64,000 bases of DNA from DASQDN01 sp963825845 (GTDB taxonomy: Bacteria; Acidobacteriota; Terriglobia; Bryobacterales; Bryobacteraceae), in assembly GCA_963825845.1 (NCBI GenBank), contig CAWGVL010000057.1:1-64000 (forward strand). Direction: 5' to 3'. This document shows positions 1 to 10,221 of the stretch, piece by piece (positions within the stretch are counted from its first letter, which is position 1; each line of letters opens with the position of its first letter). The position numbers were made by a program, and so were the translations under genes. A model generated the notes under the pieces. The model did no database searches and was not told the origin of the DNA. It saw only the letters and a program-made list of their open reading frames with translations.

Positions 1-177
1 TTCGATGGTGAATTCGATTCGGGTTTTGAGCGCCTCAGACTGGGTGAGTGTGTCCGATCGTGTTGTTGATACACACTGGCCAGTTCAGGACACGTGAATG
101 ACCACGCATGCCCACCCTTTGTGACAGTGTCCGTGAAGTCGTCTGGGTAAAGCTCAAGCAGCAAGATCGCACAACCT
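1..177. other. Unassigned left edge of window
   Basis: No gene is recognised here. The minus frame that carries the end of the NagA-like gene stays open to the window edge, but its translation past about position 180 resembles nothing I know. A short plus-strand frame ending near 110 has no recognisable motif. The sequence may be the 3' flank of the deacetylase gene or the edge of a neighbouring gene cut by the window. Confidence 0.3.
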
Positions 178-1360
178 ATGTTGTTCAGCAAGCTCGTGTC
201 GCTGCCGGCCTGGAGCGGTGATTCGTCAATAAGCGGCGTCGTAACGGTCTTCCCGCCCACGATCGTTTCGACAATTTCGATCGTTTCGTTTCGGGATCAT
301 GCCGGAACAGAACGAGATCAGCCCGTTCTCCGGCCGCGATTCCGCGCTGACGACCGGCGATGCGGCCGACGCGCGCGGGATTCCGCGTCGCCATCGAGAT
401 CGCTTCCACCAGCGAAATGCCCGTCATGCGCATCACGTTGGCGAAATCCCTTCGTCCATTCGAAGGCCAGAGCCGGCAAGGCGGGTTTGGCCGGCAAGCA
501 CAACGCGGCCGTCTTCGGTCAGTTCCAGATCCTGATCAGCGAGACGATAAATCCCCGGCTTCGCCATCGCGGGCATCGAAGCGTCGGTAACCAGCACGGA
601 TCGCGCAACGCCCTTGGCCCGCAGCGCGACTGTCAGAAAGGCGCCGGCCGATATGGATGCCATCCACGATCATGCCCGCCACCAGCCGGTCCTCGCCAAG
701 TTGATCCCAGATGTAGTTCGGATGCCGTCGCAACTCGCCATGCGCGCCGTTACCGATGTGAGTCGACATCGTAGCGCCCGCACGAACCGCGGCCTGGATT
801 TGCTCCGCCGTCGCCTTGGTATGGCCGATACTCACGACAACGCCCTCGCTCACGAAAGCTTCGATGTATTGCGGGGCTTCCGGCCACTCGGGCGACAGCG
901 TCACCAGTCGGACCGCTCCGCCGGTGGCTTCCTGCCAGCGGCGATACTCGTCGATATCGGGACGACGGACCCATTGGACTGGATGCGCGCCGCGAGGACC
1001 TTCGTCAGGACAGATATGCGGTCCTTCCACATGGAAGCCTTCAATGGATGGCAGCGCTTCCTTTGCACGCGCGAGATTACGAAGCGAACCCAACATTCCG
1101 TCAGGCGAGCCTGTGATCACGGTCGGGTAGAACCGGGCCGTGCCCGTCGAATGAAGCACATCGACTGACCGCGCAATCTCTTCGTGAGGCGTATCGGGCG
1201 AGTTGTAATCGACAGCAGCATAGCCATTTACCTGCAAGTCGATCCAGGCGGGCGCGACATAAAGCGGATCACGCGGAACATCGATCAGCGTATCGACTCC
1301 GGTGATGACGTGAATCGTAGTCAATCTCGAGATATGCACCGGAGGACGGATCCAGACCAA
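178..1360 (-). CDS. nagA: N-acetylglucosamine-6-phosphate deacetylase-like amidohydrolase (frameshifted)
   Basis: Likely removes the acetyl group from N-acetylglucosamine 6-phosphate or a related amino sugar in the cytosol. The reading starts at ATG 1360. It shows the TIM-barrel amidohydrolase signposts GFHVEGPH, SIGHTKA and STHIGNGAH, then continues in a second frame (VLVTDAS, near 610) and a third (ISMATRNPARVG to ADLVLFR, near 300-430). Metal-binding His residues and the catalytic Asp of LVTDA are all present. The family motif THLFNAM is replaced by THIGNGAHG, so substrate preference could differ. At least three frameshifts (near 650, 435 and 290) break the gene, and its last codons near 180-185 are uncertain. 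No other amino-sugar genes are adjacent. Confidence 0.75.
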
Positions 1361-1452
1361 AACATTTCATAAGGTGCTGCTTTATTCACAGGATTCAAAC
1401 AGATACTTCCCGCTAAGCTCTTGCAATCAACGCCGATTATTGCTGTTGAAAA

Positions 1453-1496
1453 GGCCGGGAGAGCCGTCTGATTTCACTGGACGACACTCGCCGGCC
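1453..1496. terminator. Possible weak hairpin between ilvE and nagA
   Basis: GGCCGG at 1453-1458 pairs with CCGGCC at 1491-1496 around an imperfectly paired interior, in the gap after the aminotransferase gene. There is no T tract, so this is only a weak terminator candidate. The rest of the 1361-1589 gap shows nothing recognisable. Confidence 0.25.
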
Positions 1497-1589
1497 CTGT
1501 TACAAATACTGAAGATCCTTTCAACGGGCGCGCAGAAACGGTAGATCTCGGGGGAGGTGACCGTTAAACGCGCCCGCGTTGGATCCTGT

Positions 1590-2537
1590 CTACTTCTGAA
1601 CTCCCGCGAACTCCCGAGACTTCACTGGCGTCAGCCAGCCGAAACGGTCCGCGGCGGTTCCATTTACGATGCCGAAAAACTCCTTCTGGAGCTTCTCCGT
1701 AATTGGGCCGCGGCGGCCTTCGCCCACCTTGACACGATCAACCGACCGGATCGGCGTAATCTCGGCCGCCGTTCCGGTGAAAAACACCTCGTCGGCGATG
1801 TACAGCAATTCTCGCGGAATGATCGTCTCCACAATCGGAATGTCCGCGGATTGCGCGAGCTTGATGATCGAATCGCGAGTGATTCCCGGCAGGACGGACG
1901 CGCCGAGCGGCGGTGTCAGGATCTTGCCGTCGCGAACCACGAAGATGTTCTCGCCCGAACCCTCGCTGACGTATCCCTGCTGATCGAGCGCGATGCCTTC
2001 GGCGTACCCGTTGATGTCGGCTTCCATGCGGATCAGCTGCGAGTTCATGTAGTTGCGCGCCCGCTTTGGAAAGCGCCGGCAACGTATTGGGAGCAATGCG
2101 ATTCCAACTGGAGACGCAAACATCGACACCTGAGCTGAGCGCTTCGTCACCGAGATACTTGCCCCATTCCCAGCACGCCATATAGGTCTCGATCGGATTT
2201 TTGCCTGGATGGACACCCATCGCGCCATAACCCCGAAGGACGATCGGCCGGATGTAGCATGAAGCAAGGCTGTTCTCGCGTACGAGTTCGAGTAGCTGCT
2301 TCACTAAGCTGGTCCACCGAATACGGTACTTCCATCCGATAGATCTTGGCCGAATCGATCATGCGGCGCATATGCTCGGGAAGGCGGAAGACGGCGGGAC
2401 CGCTTTGTGGTCTCGTAGCACCGAATGCCCTCAAAAACCGAGCTGCCGTAACTGACAACATGCGACAGGACGTGGATCTTGGCGTCGTTCCACGCGATGA
2501 ACTGGCCGTTATGCCAGATTTTGGGGGTGGGCGTCAT
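1590..2537 (-). CDS. ilvE: Branched-chain amino acid aminotransferase (frameshifted)
   Basis: PLP-dependent fold-type IV transaminase that interconverts branched-chain amino acids and their 2-oxo acids with glutamate. From ATG 2537 the N-terminus reads PTPKIWHNGQFIAWNDAKIHVLSH and SSVFEGIRCY, as in IlvE. Later frames give YIRPIVLRGYGAMGV, the PLP-lysine region LSKAGA followed by NYMNSQLIRMEA, and the cofactor-binding YVSEGSGENIFVV. The C-terminal frame ends at 1590 after FFTGTAAEITPI and ITEKLQKEFFGIV. The length over the whole span (about 315 codons) is normal. Three to four frameshifts (near 2400, 2310 and 2080) interrupt it. It is transcribed divergently from the M48 protease gene. Confidence 0.9.
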
Positions 2538-2611
2538 TCTCTTAGCATAACTTAATCGCCGTATTGAAACGGCTTATAAGGAGCCGACATCTTAACTGTC
2601 AGGAGGGGCAC

Positions 2612-3960
2612 GTGGCCAAACGATCGCAATTTTTTGCACTGTTTCTAGTACTGGCGGCTTCTGCCTTCGGGGCTGGTCCCAAGGAAGTCAAGCCTGGTTG
2701 GAATCTGTTTTCCAAACAGCAGGACGTTGAGCTCGGACGTGAAGCCGCAGCCCAGGTCGAACGTCAGATGCCTGTGATTCGTGATGCGCAGCTGCAGAGC
2801 TATCGTCGAAGGCATCGGCCGCAAGCTCGTCTGCCACAGGCTTGGCTGACGACTACCCCTATAGCTTCAAGGTTGTCAATGACAAGAGCATCAATGCATT
2901 CGCGCTTCCCGGCGGTCCGACTTTCGTTAACACGGGCTTGATCGCCGCGGCGGACAATGAGGCGCAGCTTGCCGGTGTGATGGCGCACGAGATCTCTCAC
3001 GTCGCGCTTCGGCATGGCACCAACCAGGCCTCGAAAGCGAATTTAATCCAATTGCCTGCGATGCTGGCGGGAGCGGTTGTAGGAAATGGTTCCATGCTGG
3101 GACAACTGGCACAGCTCGGCATCGGACTGGGCGCGAATTCCATTCTGCTGAAGTACTCGAGAAACGCCGAAAGCGACGCCGATATTCTTGGATCCCGGAT
3201 GATGGCGAAGGCTGGCTACAACCCGATCGAAATGGCTCGCTTCTTCGAAAAGTTGGAAGCACAGGGGGGGTCGAGCGGCCCGCAGTTTCTGTCCTCCCAC
3301 CCGAATCCCGGGAATCGTATGCACGCGATCCAGGAGGAGATTCAGTATATGCCGCGCGCCAACTATACGACGGGAAATAACGGACAGTTGCAGAACATAA
3401 AATCCCGCCTCGGAGCCCTGCCGGCAGCGCCGACGAGACAAGCGCAATCGGGAGCCGTTGCGTCCGGTGATCCTCGCCCTTCGGGCGGAATGCGCGAGTA
3501 TCGTAGCAACGCTTTCAGTCTCAATCACCCCGGGAATTGGGAAGCATTCGGGGACAATCAGGGCGCAATGGTCACGATCGCTCCGCGAAGTGGGCTGGTC
3601 CAGCAGTCGGGCGGCAGCGTCGGAATCGCGTACGGTGTTATGGTCAGCTTCACGAATCCGCACAGCGGCGGCCGGAATTTGAGTGAGGATACTTCAGACC
3701 TGATTTCACAGCTGGGGCAATCGAATCCTGGTCTTCAGACCGGAGGACGATCTCAACGCACGAATATCGGAGGCGACACGGCACTCGTGACTACGCTCTA
3801 TAACCAATCGCCTATGGGAGGCCGGGAGATCAACATGCTGGTCACGGCCGAACGACCTCAAGGACTCTTTTACATGATCTTTATCGGACCGGAGAAAGAT
3901 TTCCGGCAACTACAGCCCGTATATGAGCAGATGCTGCGATCGGTCCGATTTTCGAATTGA
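2612..3960 (+). CDS. M48 family zinc metalloprotease, exported (frameshifted)
   Basis: Periplasmic zinc endopeptidase of the BepA/YfgC-like M48 group, which handles misfolded envelope proteins. I chose GTG 2612 because a strong Shine-Dalgarno (AGGAGGGG, 2601-2608) precedes it and a signal peptide follows (MAKRSQFFALFLVLAASAFG). The active-site HEISH motif lies near 2986-3000, and the third zinc ligand is in NAESDADILG. SSHPNPGNRM, typical of the family, follows, then a long C-terminal part without a known catalytic motif. The frame changes once near 2810-2850. The stop TGA overlaps the ATG of the next gene (3958-3962), so the two are probably translationally coupled. Confidence 0.88.
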
Positions 3961-4715
3961 TGCCTAAATATGAAGCCGTACTTTTCGACTTTGACGGAGT
4001 TCTGGTTGACAGCGAGCCGATTCATTTCGGTTGTTGGCAGGAAGATCCTGGAGCCGTTCGGAATCGATCTAGACTGGCAAACATATAGCGAGCATTGTAT
4101 CGGCATAACCGACCGTACAATGCTCGCTTTCTGTGTTCCCGCAAGGATCCACCCGCTGACATCGAGGCGCTCGCGGCCGAATATCCTCGCAAGAAAGACA
4201 TGTTTCGTGAACGCATGAGCACGATAGGAATTTCCGTGGAGATTCGCGAACTCGTGCAGGAACTGCGGGCCGAGTACCGGGTCGGCGTGGTTACGTCGAG
4301 TAATATACGGGAGGTCGGCGCGATTCTCGAGGGCGCAGGATTGATGCCGATGCTCGACACGCTGGTCCATGGCGGCGAGGTGAAACAACATAAACCCGCG
4401 CCGGATCCCTATCTGCTTGCGTTGGAAAGGCTCGGTGTTTCGAGAGCGGTCGCAGTCGAGGACTCGGCTGCGGGGATTGCGTCGGCGCGAGCGGCCGGCC
4501 TGGATGTCGTTGCGATTCCTGATGCGGCGGAGGTCTGCCGATTAGTGCGGGAACATCTGGTTCGGACGTTAAGCGGCGGGAACGAAGTCCGGATAGCTGT
4601 CGGCTCCATCAGCCTAATAGAAATTTTCGATAGGGTGGATCAACGGAGCATGGTCCGAGTGCATAGAAAAGCCGCGCCAGGACATTCCACCCGGCGCGGC
4701 AAGGGCTTGTCTTAG
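3960..4715 (+). CDS. HAD-superfamily hydrolase, beta-phosphoglucomutase/phosphatase type (frameshifted)
   Basis: Small-molecule phosphatase or phosphomutase of HAD subfamily IA. The N-terminus starts at ATG 3960 and contains motif I, VLFDFDGVLVDSEP. Motif II is VVTSSN, and motifs III/IV are GEVKQHKPAPDPYLLAL and VEDSAAGIASARAAG. These lie in three frames, with breaks near 4040 and 4140. The substrate cannot be told. The open frame runs to 4715, but the last 25 codons overlap the hairpin at 4671-4700, which looks like the terminator of the opposite gene. A further small indel may hide an earlier stop near 4612. Confidence 0.82.
4665..4702 (-). terminator. Rho-independent terminator of the porin gene
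   Basis: GCCGCGCC (4671-4678) and GGCGCGGC (4693-4700) form a perfect 8-bp GC stem with a 14-nt loop. Read on the minus strand it is followed by TTTTCTAT. It lies 22 bp past the stop codon of the minus-strand porin gene. Confidence 0.7.
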
Positions 4716-4722
4716 GCAGGTG

Positions 4723-5921
4723 CTAGCGTTTGGGGCCGAAGTAGACGACAACGCCGGCGAGAAGTGTGTTCATACTCTTCGCGCTCATTGCTTCGTTGCC
4801 GCGGTCATAGAACGGCTGGCTTGACCAGTCGCGACGATATTCGAAGCGGCTGAGGAACCCCTCCGCCCACTTCCAATCAGCGGTGATGGTGAACTCTCTC
4901 ATGGTCTGAGGAACCGTCGTGATGAATCCGTCCCGATCTTTGTACCAGTCGAATCGCGGACTGAGGGCGAAGTGCTCTCCCCCGAGAGCACGCATGGCGA
5001 TCGAATACCCGTAAAAGGTGTTGTTCCGACCGTCGGGGTTTTTGTCCGTACCGATGTCGAAGTTGACGAGACCGCTCACTTTTCCGTTCGGATTGATGCC
5101 AATTACAGTGTCATAGAAATGGCGTATACCAGGAGCGCGGACGTGCACCCCACCAACCGTGTCAGTCTTCTCATTGCCGACGTAATAAACGTTGGACCAG
5201 TTGATCTTCGAAGTTGTCAGCGCGGTAGTAAAGCCAACCGTCTTGCCGGCGTTGTTATCTTCAACGTTGTTCCATCCGTTTACCAATTGCACCCCCGCTG
5301 AGAACTTACTCGAAACGGGCACGCTGACGCGTCCGCCGAAATGATAATAAGGACCGTTCGCAAAGAGCAGAGAGCGTGAGTAATTCCAGTTCAGGTGCGT
5401 CTCGGTGACCTCCGCGCCGGCTGCGGTTACGAATTTGCCGAAGTCGAACTGAACACCCTTCCAGCTTTCAGGCTTAACACTTACATACGCTTGCAGGACA
5501 TGCTTGTAGACTTCAGTCCTGCGGGCTCCGTCGCATGAAAGATCTCCATAGCCCGGCCGGCGGCCAGTTCGAACTTGAATCCTATAGGATCGGCCGAGTG
5601 CTCCATCGTCAGCTTGGCCATGTTGAGACTGAACTGATTCGCTTTCGCGTCGAAGTTCCGCCACGTATTGTTCTTCGAAGCCGGATGATTGAAGTTCAAG
5701 CTGTAATATCCGTCCACCAATCCGCTAAAGTCGATTGGTCCGGCCGACCATGTCGGAGTCGACGGTGGCGCGGGATCCGGCGCCGGGGTCGTTGTTTGTG
5801 CCGATGCAGCGCCCGCAACCAGCAGCGCAACACCCAGGCGTAGGACACACGTAGAGCACATCATCTGAAGAATGGTTCTCCAATGTCTAAGGGAATTTGC
5901 GTCGACGGAGACGTTCCTCAT
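4723..5921 (-). CDS. Outer-membrane beta-barrel porin, BBP2/OmpL-like (frameshifted)
   Basis: Probable outer-membrane porin. A signal peptide (CVLRLGVALLVAGAASAQ) is followed by a Pro/Thr-rich linker and repeated amphipathic beta strands with alternating aromatic and polar residues (for example GLVDGYYSLNFNHP, NWNYSRSLLFANGPYYHFGG, FEYRRDWSSQPFY). It ends in LLAGVVVYFGPKR, with an aromatic residue close to the end as is common in barrels. ATG 5921 is the longest start; a Met closer to the signal sequence (in LQMMCSTCVL) is equally possible. The frame breaks once near 5500-5520. It is divergent from the ammonium transporter gene. A BBP2 porin beside amt/glnB suggests a role in uptake of a nitrogen source, which is inference. 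Confidence 0.8.
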
Positions 5922-6053
5922 AGTAGTCGCATGTGCCGCGCTCGTTCCAATAGAAAATTTGTATAACTGCGATTGAAACGTTGAGCTTCCGTATATGCGC
6001 CACGCAGTGCATAGTAGAGAAGACTCAGCACGTCAAATCAACCAGAGGTGTGA

Positions 6054-7426
6054 ATGTTCTCGACTAGGTGCTTAAAATTCTTGCTGCCTTTTCTCGCTTT
6101 GGCGGCGTATGCGCAGGACGACAAAATCGCAGCGCTGGAAGGAGCGGTGAAGTCCGCGCAATCCGCGGGTGACAACGCATGGATGCTGGTGAGCTCAGCG
6201 TTGGTACTTATGATGACCGGCCCAGGGCTGGCTTTGTTTTATGGTGGGCTCGTTCGAAAGAAGAACGTCCTTGGCACCATGATGCAGAGCTTCATCCTGA
6301 TGGCGATTGTCACCGTCCTATGGGCGATCTGTGGTTACAGTCTCGCCTTCGGCGAAGGTTCGGTATTCATCGGGGACCTTCGGTATTTGTTCCTGAATGG
6401 CGTTGGCGGAGAGCCGAATGGTGACTATGCGGCGACCATTCCACAGCAGTCGTTCATGGTGTTCCAGCTGATGTTTGCGATTATCACTCCGGCTCTCATC
6501 ACCGGCGCGTTTGCGGAGCGTATGCGCTTCAGCGCAATGGTGTTATTCAGTGTGCTGTGGCTGTTCATCGTTTATCTTCCGATGGCCCACATGGTGTGGG
6601 GAAAGGGTGGTTTGCTCAACGCGTTTCTCGGCGGCAGCATACCGTGCTTCGATTTTGCGGGTGGAACGGTAGTCCATATAAGCTCGGGATTTTCGGCGCT
6701 GGCCTGTGCGCTTTATCTTGGGAAACGTCTCGGTTTCGGCGGCGAGGCTATGAAACCGCACAGCCTGGTCCTTAGCTTCATCGGAGCGTGTCTCCTGTGG
6801 GTGGGCTGGTTCGGATTCAATGCCGGCAGCGCACTGGAGCCGGCGCTCTTGCAACCAGCGCTTTCGTAGCCACGCATTTCGCGGCAGCAACCGGAGCGTT
6901 AGGCTGGGTATTAGCGGAGTGGATGAAGCATGGCAAACCAAGCGTGTTGGGCGGCATCTCCGGGGCGGTTGCAGGCTTGGTAGCGATAACACCGGCCTCG
7001 GGATTTGTTACGCCGATGCCCGCATTGCTGATCGGTTTTCTGGCTGGACTAATTTGCTACTTCATGGTGGTTATTGTGAAGAACAAGTTGGGATATGACG
7101 ATTCGCTGGACGCGTTCGGCGTCCACGGAGTCGGCGGCACAGTAGGCGCAATCCTCACCGGTGTATTCGCGACTAACGCGGTGAACAATGCGCTGAAAGA
7201 CGGCTCAGGGAAACCGCTGCCGCTCGGTCTTGTCGATGGGAACGGTGGGCAGATCATGAACCAGATCATCGGGTCGGTTATAGCGATGGCGCTCGGCTTT
7301 GTCGGGTCATTCATCATTTTGAAGATTGTCGACATTGTCGTAGGCGTTCGGGCTGACGGAAAGGAAGAGGTGATGGGCCTCGACCTCAGCATGCACGGAG
7401 AAGAAGGCTACAATTTGGAGGCTTAG
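6054..7426 (+). CDS. amtB: Ammonium transporter Amt (one frameshift)
   Basis: Trimeric inner-membrane channel that conducts ammonium/ammonia. ATG 6054 follows an AGAGGTG ribosome site. Residues 1-20 form a signal peptide typical of bacterial Amt proteins, and about eleven hydrophobic segments follow. The conserved Asp (residue 200) and first pore His (208, in DFAGGTVVHIS) are present; the second pore His is in DAFGVHGVGGTVGA. A single frameshift near 6835-6850 splits the ORF. It stands 9 bp before glnB, the PII protein expected to gate it. The C-terminal tail (VRADGKEEVMGLDLSMHGEEGYN) matches the PII-contacting tail of the family. Confidence 0.95.
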
Positions 7427-7435
7427 GAGACCACT

Positions 7436-7774
7436 GTGAAAAAGATCGAAGCGATCGTGCAGCCGTTCAAGCTCGAGGAAGTGAAAGAAGCCTTAAAGGC
7501 GATCGGTATTGACGGAATGACTATCACGGAAGTTCGTGGCCATGGCCGTCAGAAGGGACACAAAGAAGTTTATCGTGGCCAGGAGTATAACGTAGACCTG
7601 CTGCCAAAGGTGAAGATAGAGATGGTGGTTCCTACAGCGCGCTCGGAGGAGGTGATTCGTACATTGGCAGCGGCCGCCCGGACCGGCAATATCGGCGATG
7701 GAAAGATTTTCACCTACGACGTAGCAGAGGCAATCCGAATCCGTAATGAAGATCGTGGAGAATCAGCACTCTAA
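7436..7774 (+). CDS. glnB: Nitrogen regulatory protein PII
   Basis: Trimeric signal protein that reads ATP/ADP and 2-oxoglutarate and controls Amt and nitrogen-assimilation targets. It is 112 residues, the normal size, from GTG 7436. The T-loop has Tyr51 (YRGQEYNV), the residue uridylylated by GlnD. The ATP-binding segment TGNIGDGKIF near residues 82-91 is complete. Its position right after amt suggests it acts as GlnK; sequence alone does not separate GlnB from GlnK. Its end overlaps the longest reading of glnD by 29 bp. Confidence 0.96.
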   Translation: MKKIEAIVQPFKLEEVKEALKAIGIDGMTITEVRGHGRQKGHKEVYRGQEYNVDLLPKVKIEMVVPTARSEEVIRTLAAAARTGNIGDGKIFTYDVAEAIRIRNEDRGESAL

Positions 7775-10196
7775 CCCTGAGTCGATCAGGAGCCAGTTCG
7801 TCATGACTGGCAACGCAGCCTCGGCTGTTCTTGGCCGAAGCACGTTTGTCGACCAGCTCGTGACGCATGCGTTTCGGACTCATCTCGCGCCGGCGTTTGC
7901 CCATGGCATGTCCGTTCTTGCCGTGGGGGGATACGGCCGGCGCGAGTTGTTTCCGTATTCCGATGTCGACCTGCTCCTGCTTGTAGATAAGGAAGTACAA
8001 GGCGATACACAAAGAGAGGCTCTGTCCGCCTTTCTTCGATCGATGTGGGATAAGGGATTGCGACTGAGCCAATCTGTTCGCACTGTTGCCGAGTGTTGCC
8101 AGTTTGATCAATCCAACGTCGAGTTAAGCATCAGCCTCATCGACCAGCGCTTTCTCATCGGCGATCACGATCTTTACGATCTGCTCGCGGCGAAGCTCCC
8201 GAAGTTTTTCCGATCGAACCGCACGAATTTGATCAAGCACCTGATCAAGCTCACCAATCAGCGGCATGCCAAATTTCATGACACGATCTACCACCTGGAA
8301 CCCAATATCAAGGAAACTCCGGGAGGCATGCGTGACTTGCAAGTTGTTAATTGGCTAAACCGTCTCCGTTCAAGCGACGCCGACGTTGACAGCAGTCTTC
8401 GCGAAGCGCGTGAGTTTCTTTCGGCTATCCGTTGCAAGCTGCATTACAAGACGGGTCGTGACTCGAATATTCTGACCTTTGATCTTCAGGAAGAGCTTGC
8501 GGAAGACGCTGCCTCATGGATGCGCGAGTATTATCGTCATGCCCGCGATATCCACCGCTGCGCGAAACGGCAGATGGAAGCCAGTGAGCAAATATCAGAA
8601 GGCGGTCTGGCGAAGCAGTTTCGGGAATGGCGGTCGCGTTTATCCAACGCGGACTTCACCGTCTCGCGAGATCGTGTCTTCTTCCGGGCGCCGCAACAGA
8701 TCGCGAGCGATCCGGCGCTGGTCCTTCGTTTATTCGAGTTTGTCGCGAGACACGGTATCAGGCTTTCTCTCGAGGCTGAGCGGCGCGTCCGCGACCACAA
8801 ACTGTATCTCGAGGAATACTTTGCGAGTTCGCGGCCGCTTTGGCAAACTTTGAAATCGCTACTGCTGCTCCCCAATGCTGCCCTGGCGCTACGCGCAATG
8901 CATGAGACGGGATTGCTGCAGATCATCATTCCGGTTTGGGAACAGATTGAATGTCTGGTCGTGCGCGATTTCTATCACCGGTACACCGTTGACGAACATA
9001 CTCTGGTAACCCTCGAGTACCTGGAAGAGTTGAAAGCGACAAAGGACGCGGGTCGCCGCCGGTTCCGCGAGCTTCTTGGAGAAACGCAAGATCTGCCACT
9101 TCTGTTCATGGCGCTTATTTTCCACGACCTGGGAAAGAGCGACGGAATGGAAGGACACGCCGTCGCATCGGCCAGAGTTGCGGAGCGCGTCCTCGATCGC
9201 ATGCAGATGCCCGAATCAGAGCGGCGCACAGTGCTATTCCTGATCGAGCATCACCTCGATTTGTCCGCGATCATGAATTCGCGAGATCTCAACGATCCAA
9301 CAACCGCATCCGAGCCTGCAGCACGCGTTGAAACGCTCGAGAACCTCAAACTTCTGGCGCTGATGACCTACTCGGACATCAGCGCCGTGAATCCGGACGC
9401 AATGACCCCATGGCGACTGGAGCAGTTGTGGCGGACGTATATAGTCGGATACAGGGAACTGACTCGGGACTTGGATACCGAGCGTATTCATGTTCCAACA
9501 AAGGACGAAAAGGCCACCTTCCTCGAAGGCTTTCCAACACGGTATTTGCGAACTCACACCGAGGATCAGATCCGGCAGCATATGCAGTTGAAGCAGGTGG
9601 CTGACGAAAACGGAGTTGCGATGAGCCTGCAGCGTGATAACGGCGTTTTCACGTTGACCGTTGTGACTCGCGATAGACCGAATCTGTTCGCTGCGCTGGC
9701 GGGCACTATCTCCTCGTTCGGGATGAATATCTTGAAAGCGGAAGCATTCGCGAATCAGAAAGGGGACGTGTTGGACACGTTTTCTTTTTCCGATCCGATG
9801 CGAACGCTCGAATTGAATCCTGCCGAATCGGATCGTCTGAAATCGATGATCCGCCGCGCGGTGCTCGGCAAGGAGGACGTTCAACGGCTCCTGCGCGGTC
9901 GCGCAAAACCCGCGGCTCCCTCAAAACGCGCCGAAGTCAGACCGACGGTCGCGTTCGACGGTGAAGCCTCCGAATCGGCGACATTGGTGGAAATCGTCGC
10001 CGAGGATCGTCCCGGACTCTTGTACGACCTGGCCTCAACCATTTCGTCAGCGGGCTGCAGTATAGACGTCGTTCTTATTGATACGGAAGCACATAAGGCG
10101 CTCGACGTCTTCTACATCACGAAGGACGGAGCGAAACTGACGCCCGATCTGCATGATGATTTGCGAAGCCAGATTCTGGTTGTTTGCAACAACTGA
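7746..10196 (+). CDS. glnD: [Protein-PII] uridylyltransferase / uridylyl-removing enzyme
   Basis: Glutamine-sensing enzyme that adds UMP to PII when nitrogen is short and removes it when glutamine is high. It is intact (816 codons). Domains in order: nucleotidyltransferase with GGYGRRELFPYSDVDL (residues 61-76), PII-UTase helical domain, HD phosphohydrolase with HDLGK near residue 460, and two C-terminal ACT domains (near 635-700 and 745-810). The longest start overlaps glnB. A second Met, ATG 7803, has a better ribosome site (AGGAG at 7788-7792) and lies just after the glnB stop, so it may be the real start. The gene completes an amt-glnB-glnD sensing unit. Confidence 0.96.
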   Translation: MKIVENQHSNPESIRSQFVMTGNAASAVLGRSTFVDQLVTHAFRTHLAPAFAHGMSVLAVGGYGRRELFPYSDVDLLLLVDKEVQGDTQREALSAFLRSMWDKGLRLSQSVRTVAECCQFDQSNVELSISLIDQRFLIGDHDLYDLLAAKLPKFFRSNRTNLIKHLIKLTNQRHAKFHDTIYHLEPNIKETPGGMRDLQVVNWLNRLRSSDADVDSSLREAREFLSAIRCKLHYKTGRDSNILTFDLQEELAEDAASWMREYYRHARDIHRCAKRQMEASEQISEGGLAKQFREWRSRLSNADFTVSRDRVFFRAPQQIASDPALVLRLFEFVARHGIRLSLEAERRVRDHKLYLEEYFASSRPLWQTLKSLLLLPNAALALRAMHETGLLQIIIPVWEQIECLVVRDFYHRYTVDEHTLVTLEYLEELKATKDAGRRRFRELLGETQDLPLLFMALIFHDLGKSDGMEGHAVASARVAERVLDRMQMPESERRTVLFLIEHHLDLSAIMNSRDLNDPTTASEPAARVETLENLKLLALMTYSDISAVNPDAMTPWRLEQLWRTYIVGYRELTRDLDTERIHVPTKDEKATFLEGFPTRYLRTHTEDQIRQHMQLKQVADENGVAMSLQRDNGVFTLTVVTRDRPNLFAALAGTISSFGMNILKAEAFANQKGDVLDTFSFSDPMRTLELNPAESDRLKSMIRRAVLGKEDVQRLLRGRAKPAAPSKRAEVRPTVAFDGEASESATLVEIVAEDRPGLLYDLASTISSAGCSIDVVLIDTEAHKALDVFYITKDGAKLTPDLHDDLRSQILVVCNN

Positions 10197-10221
10197 TTTG
10201 CGTTCCATATAATACGGCGTA

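Noticed and set aside
1..177. Possible transposase or insertion-sequence remnant at the left edge
   Set aside because: No transposase motif, terminal repeat or target duplication can be seen in the available bases.
2564..2611. Upstream ATG for the M48 protease
   Set aside because: The extra residues (MKRLIRSRHLNCQEGH) precede a strong Shine-Dalgarno and a signal peptide that starts at GTG 2612.
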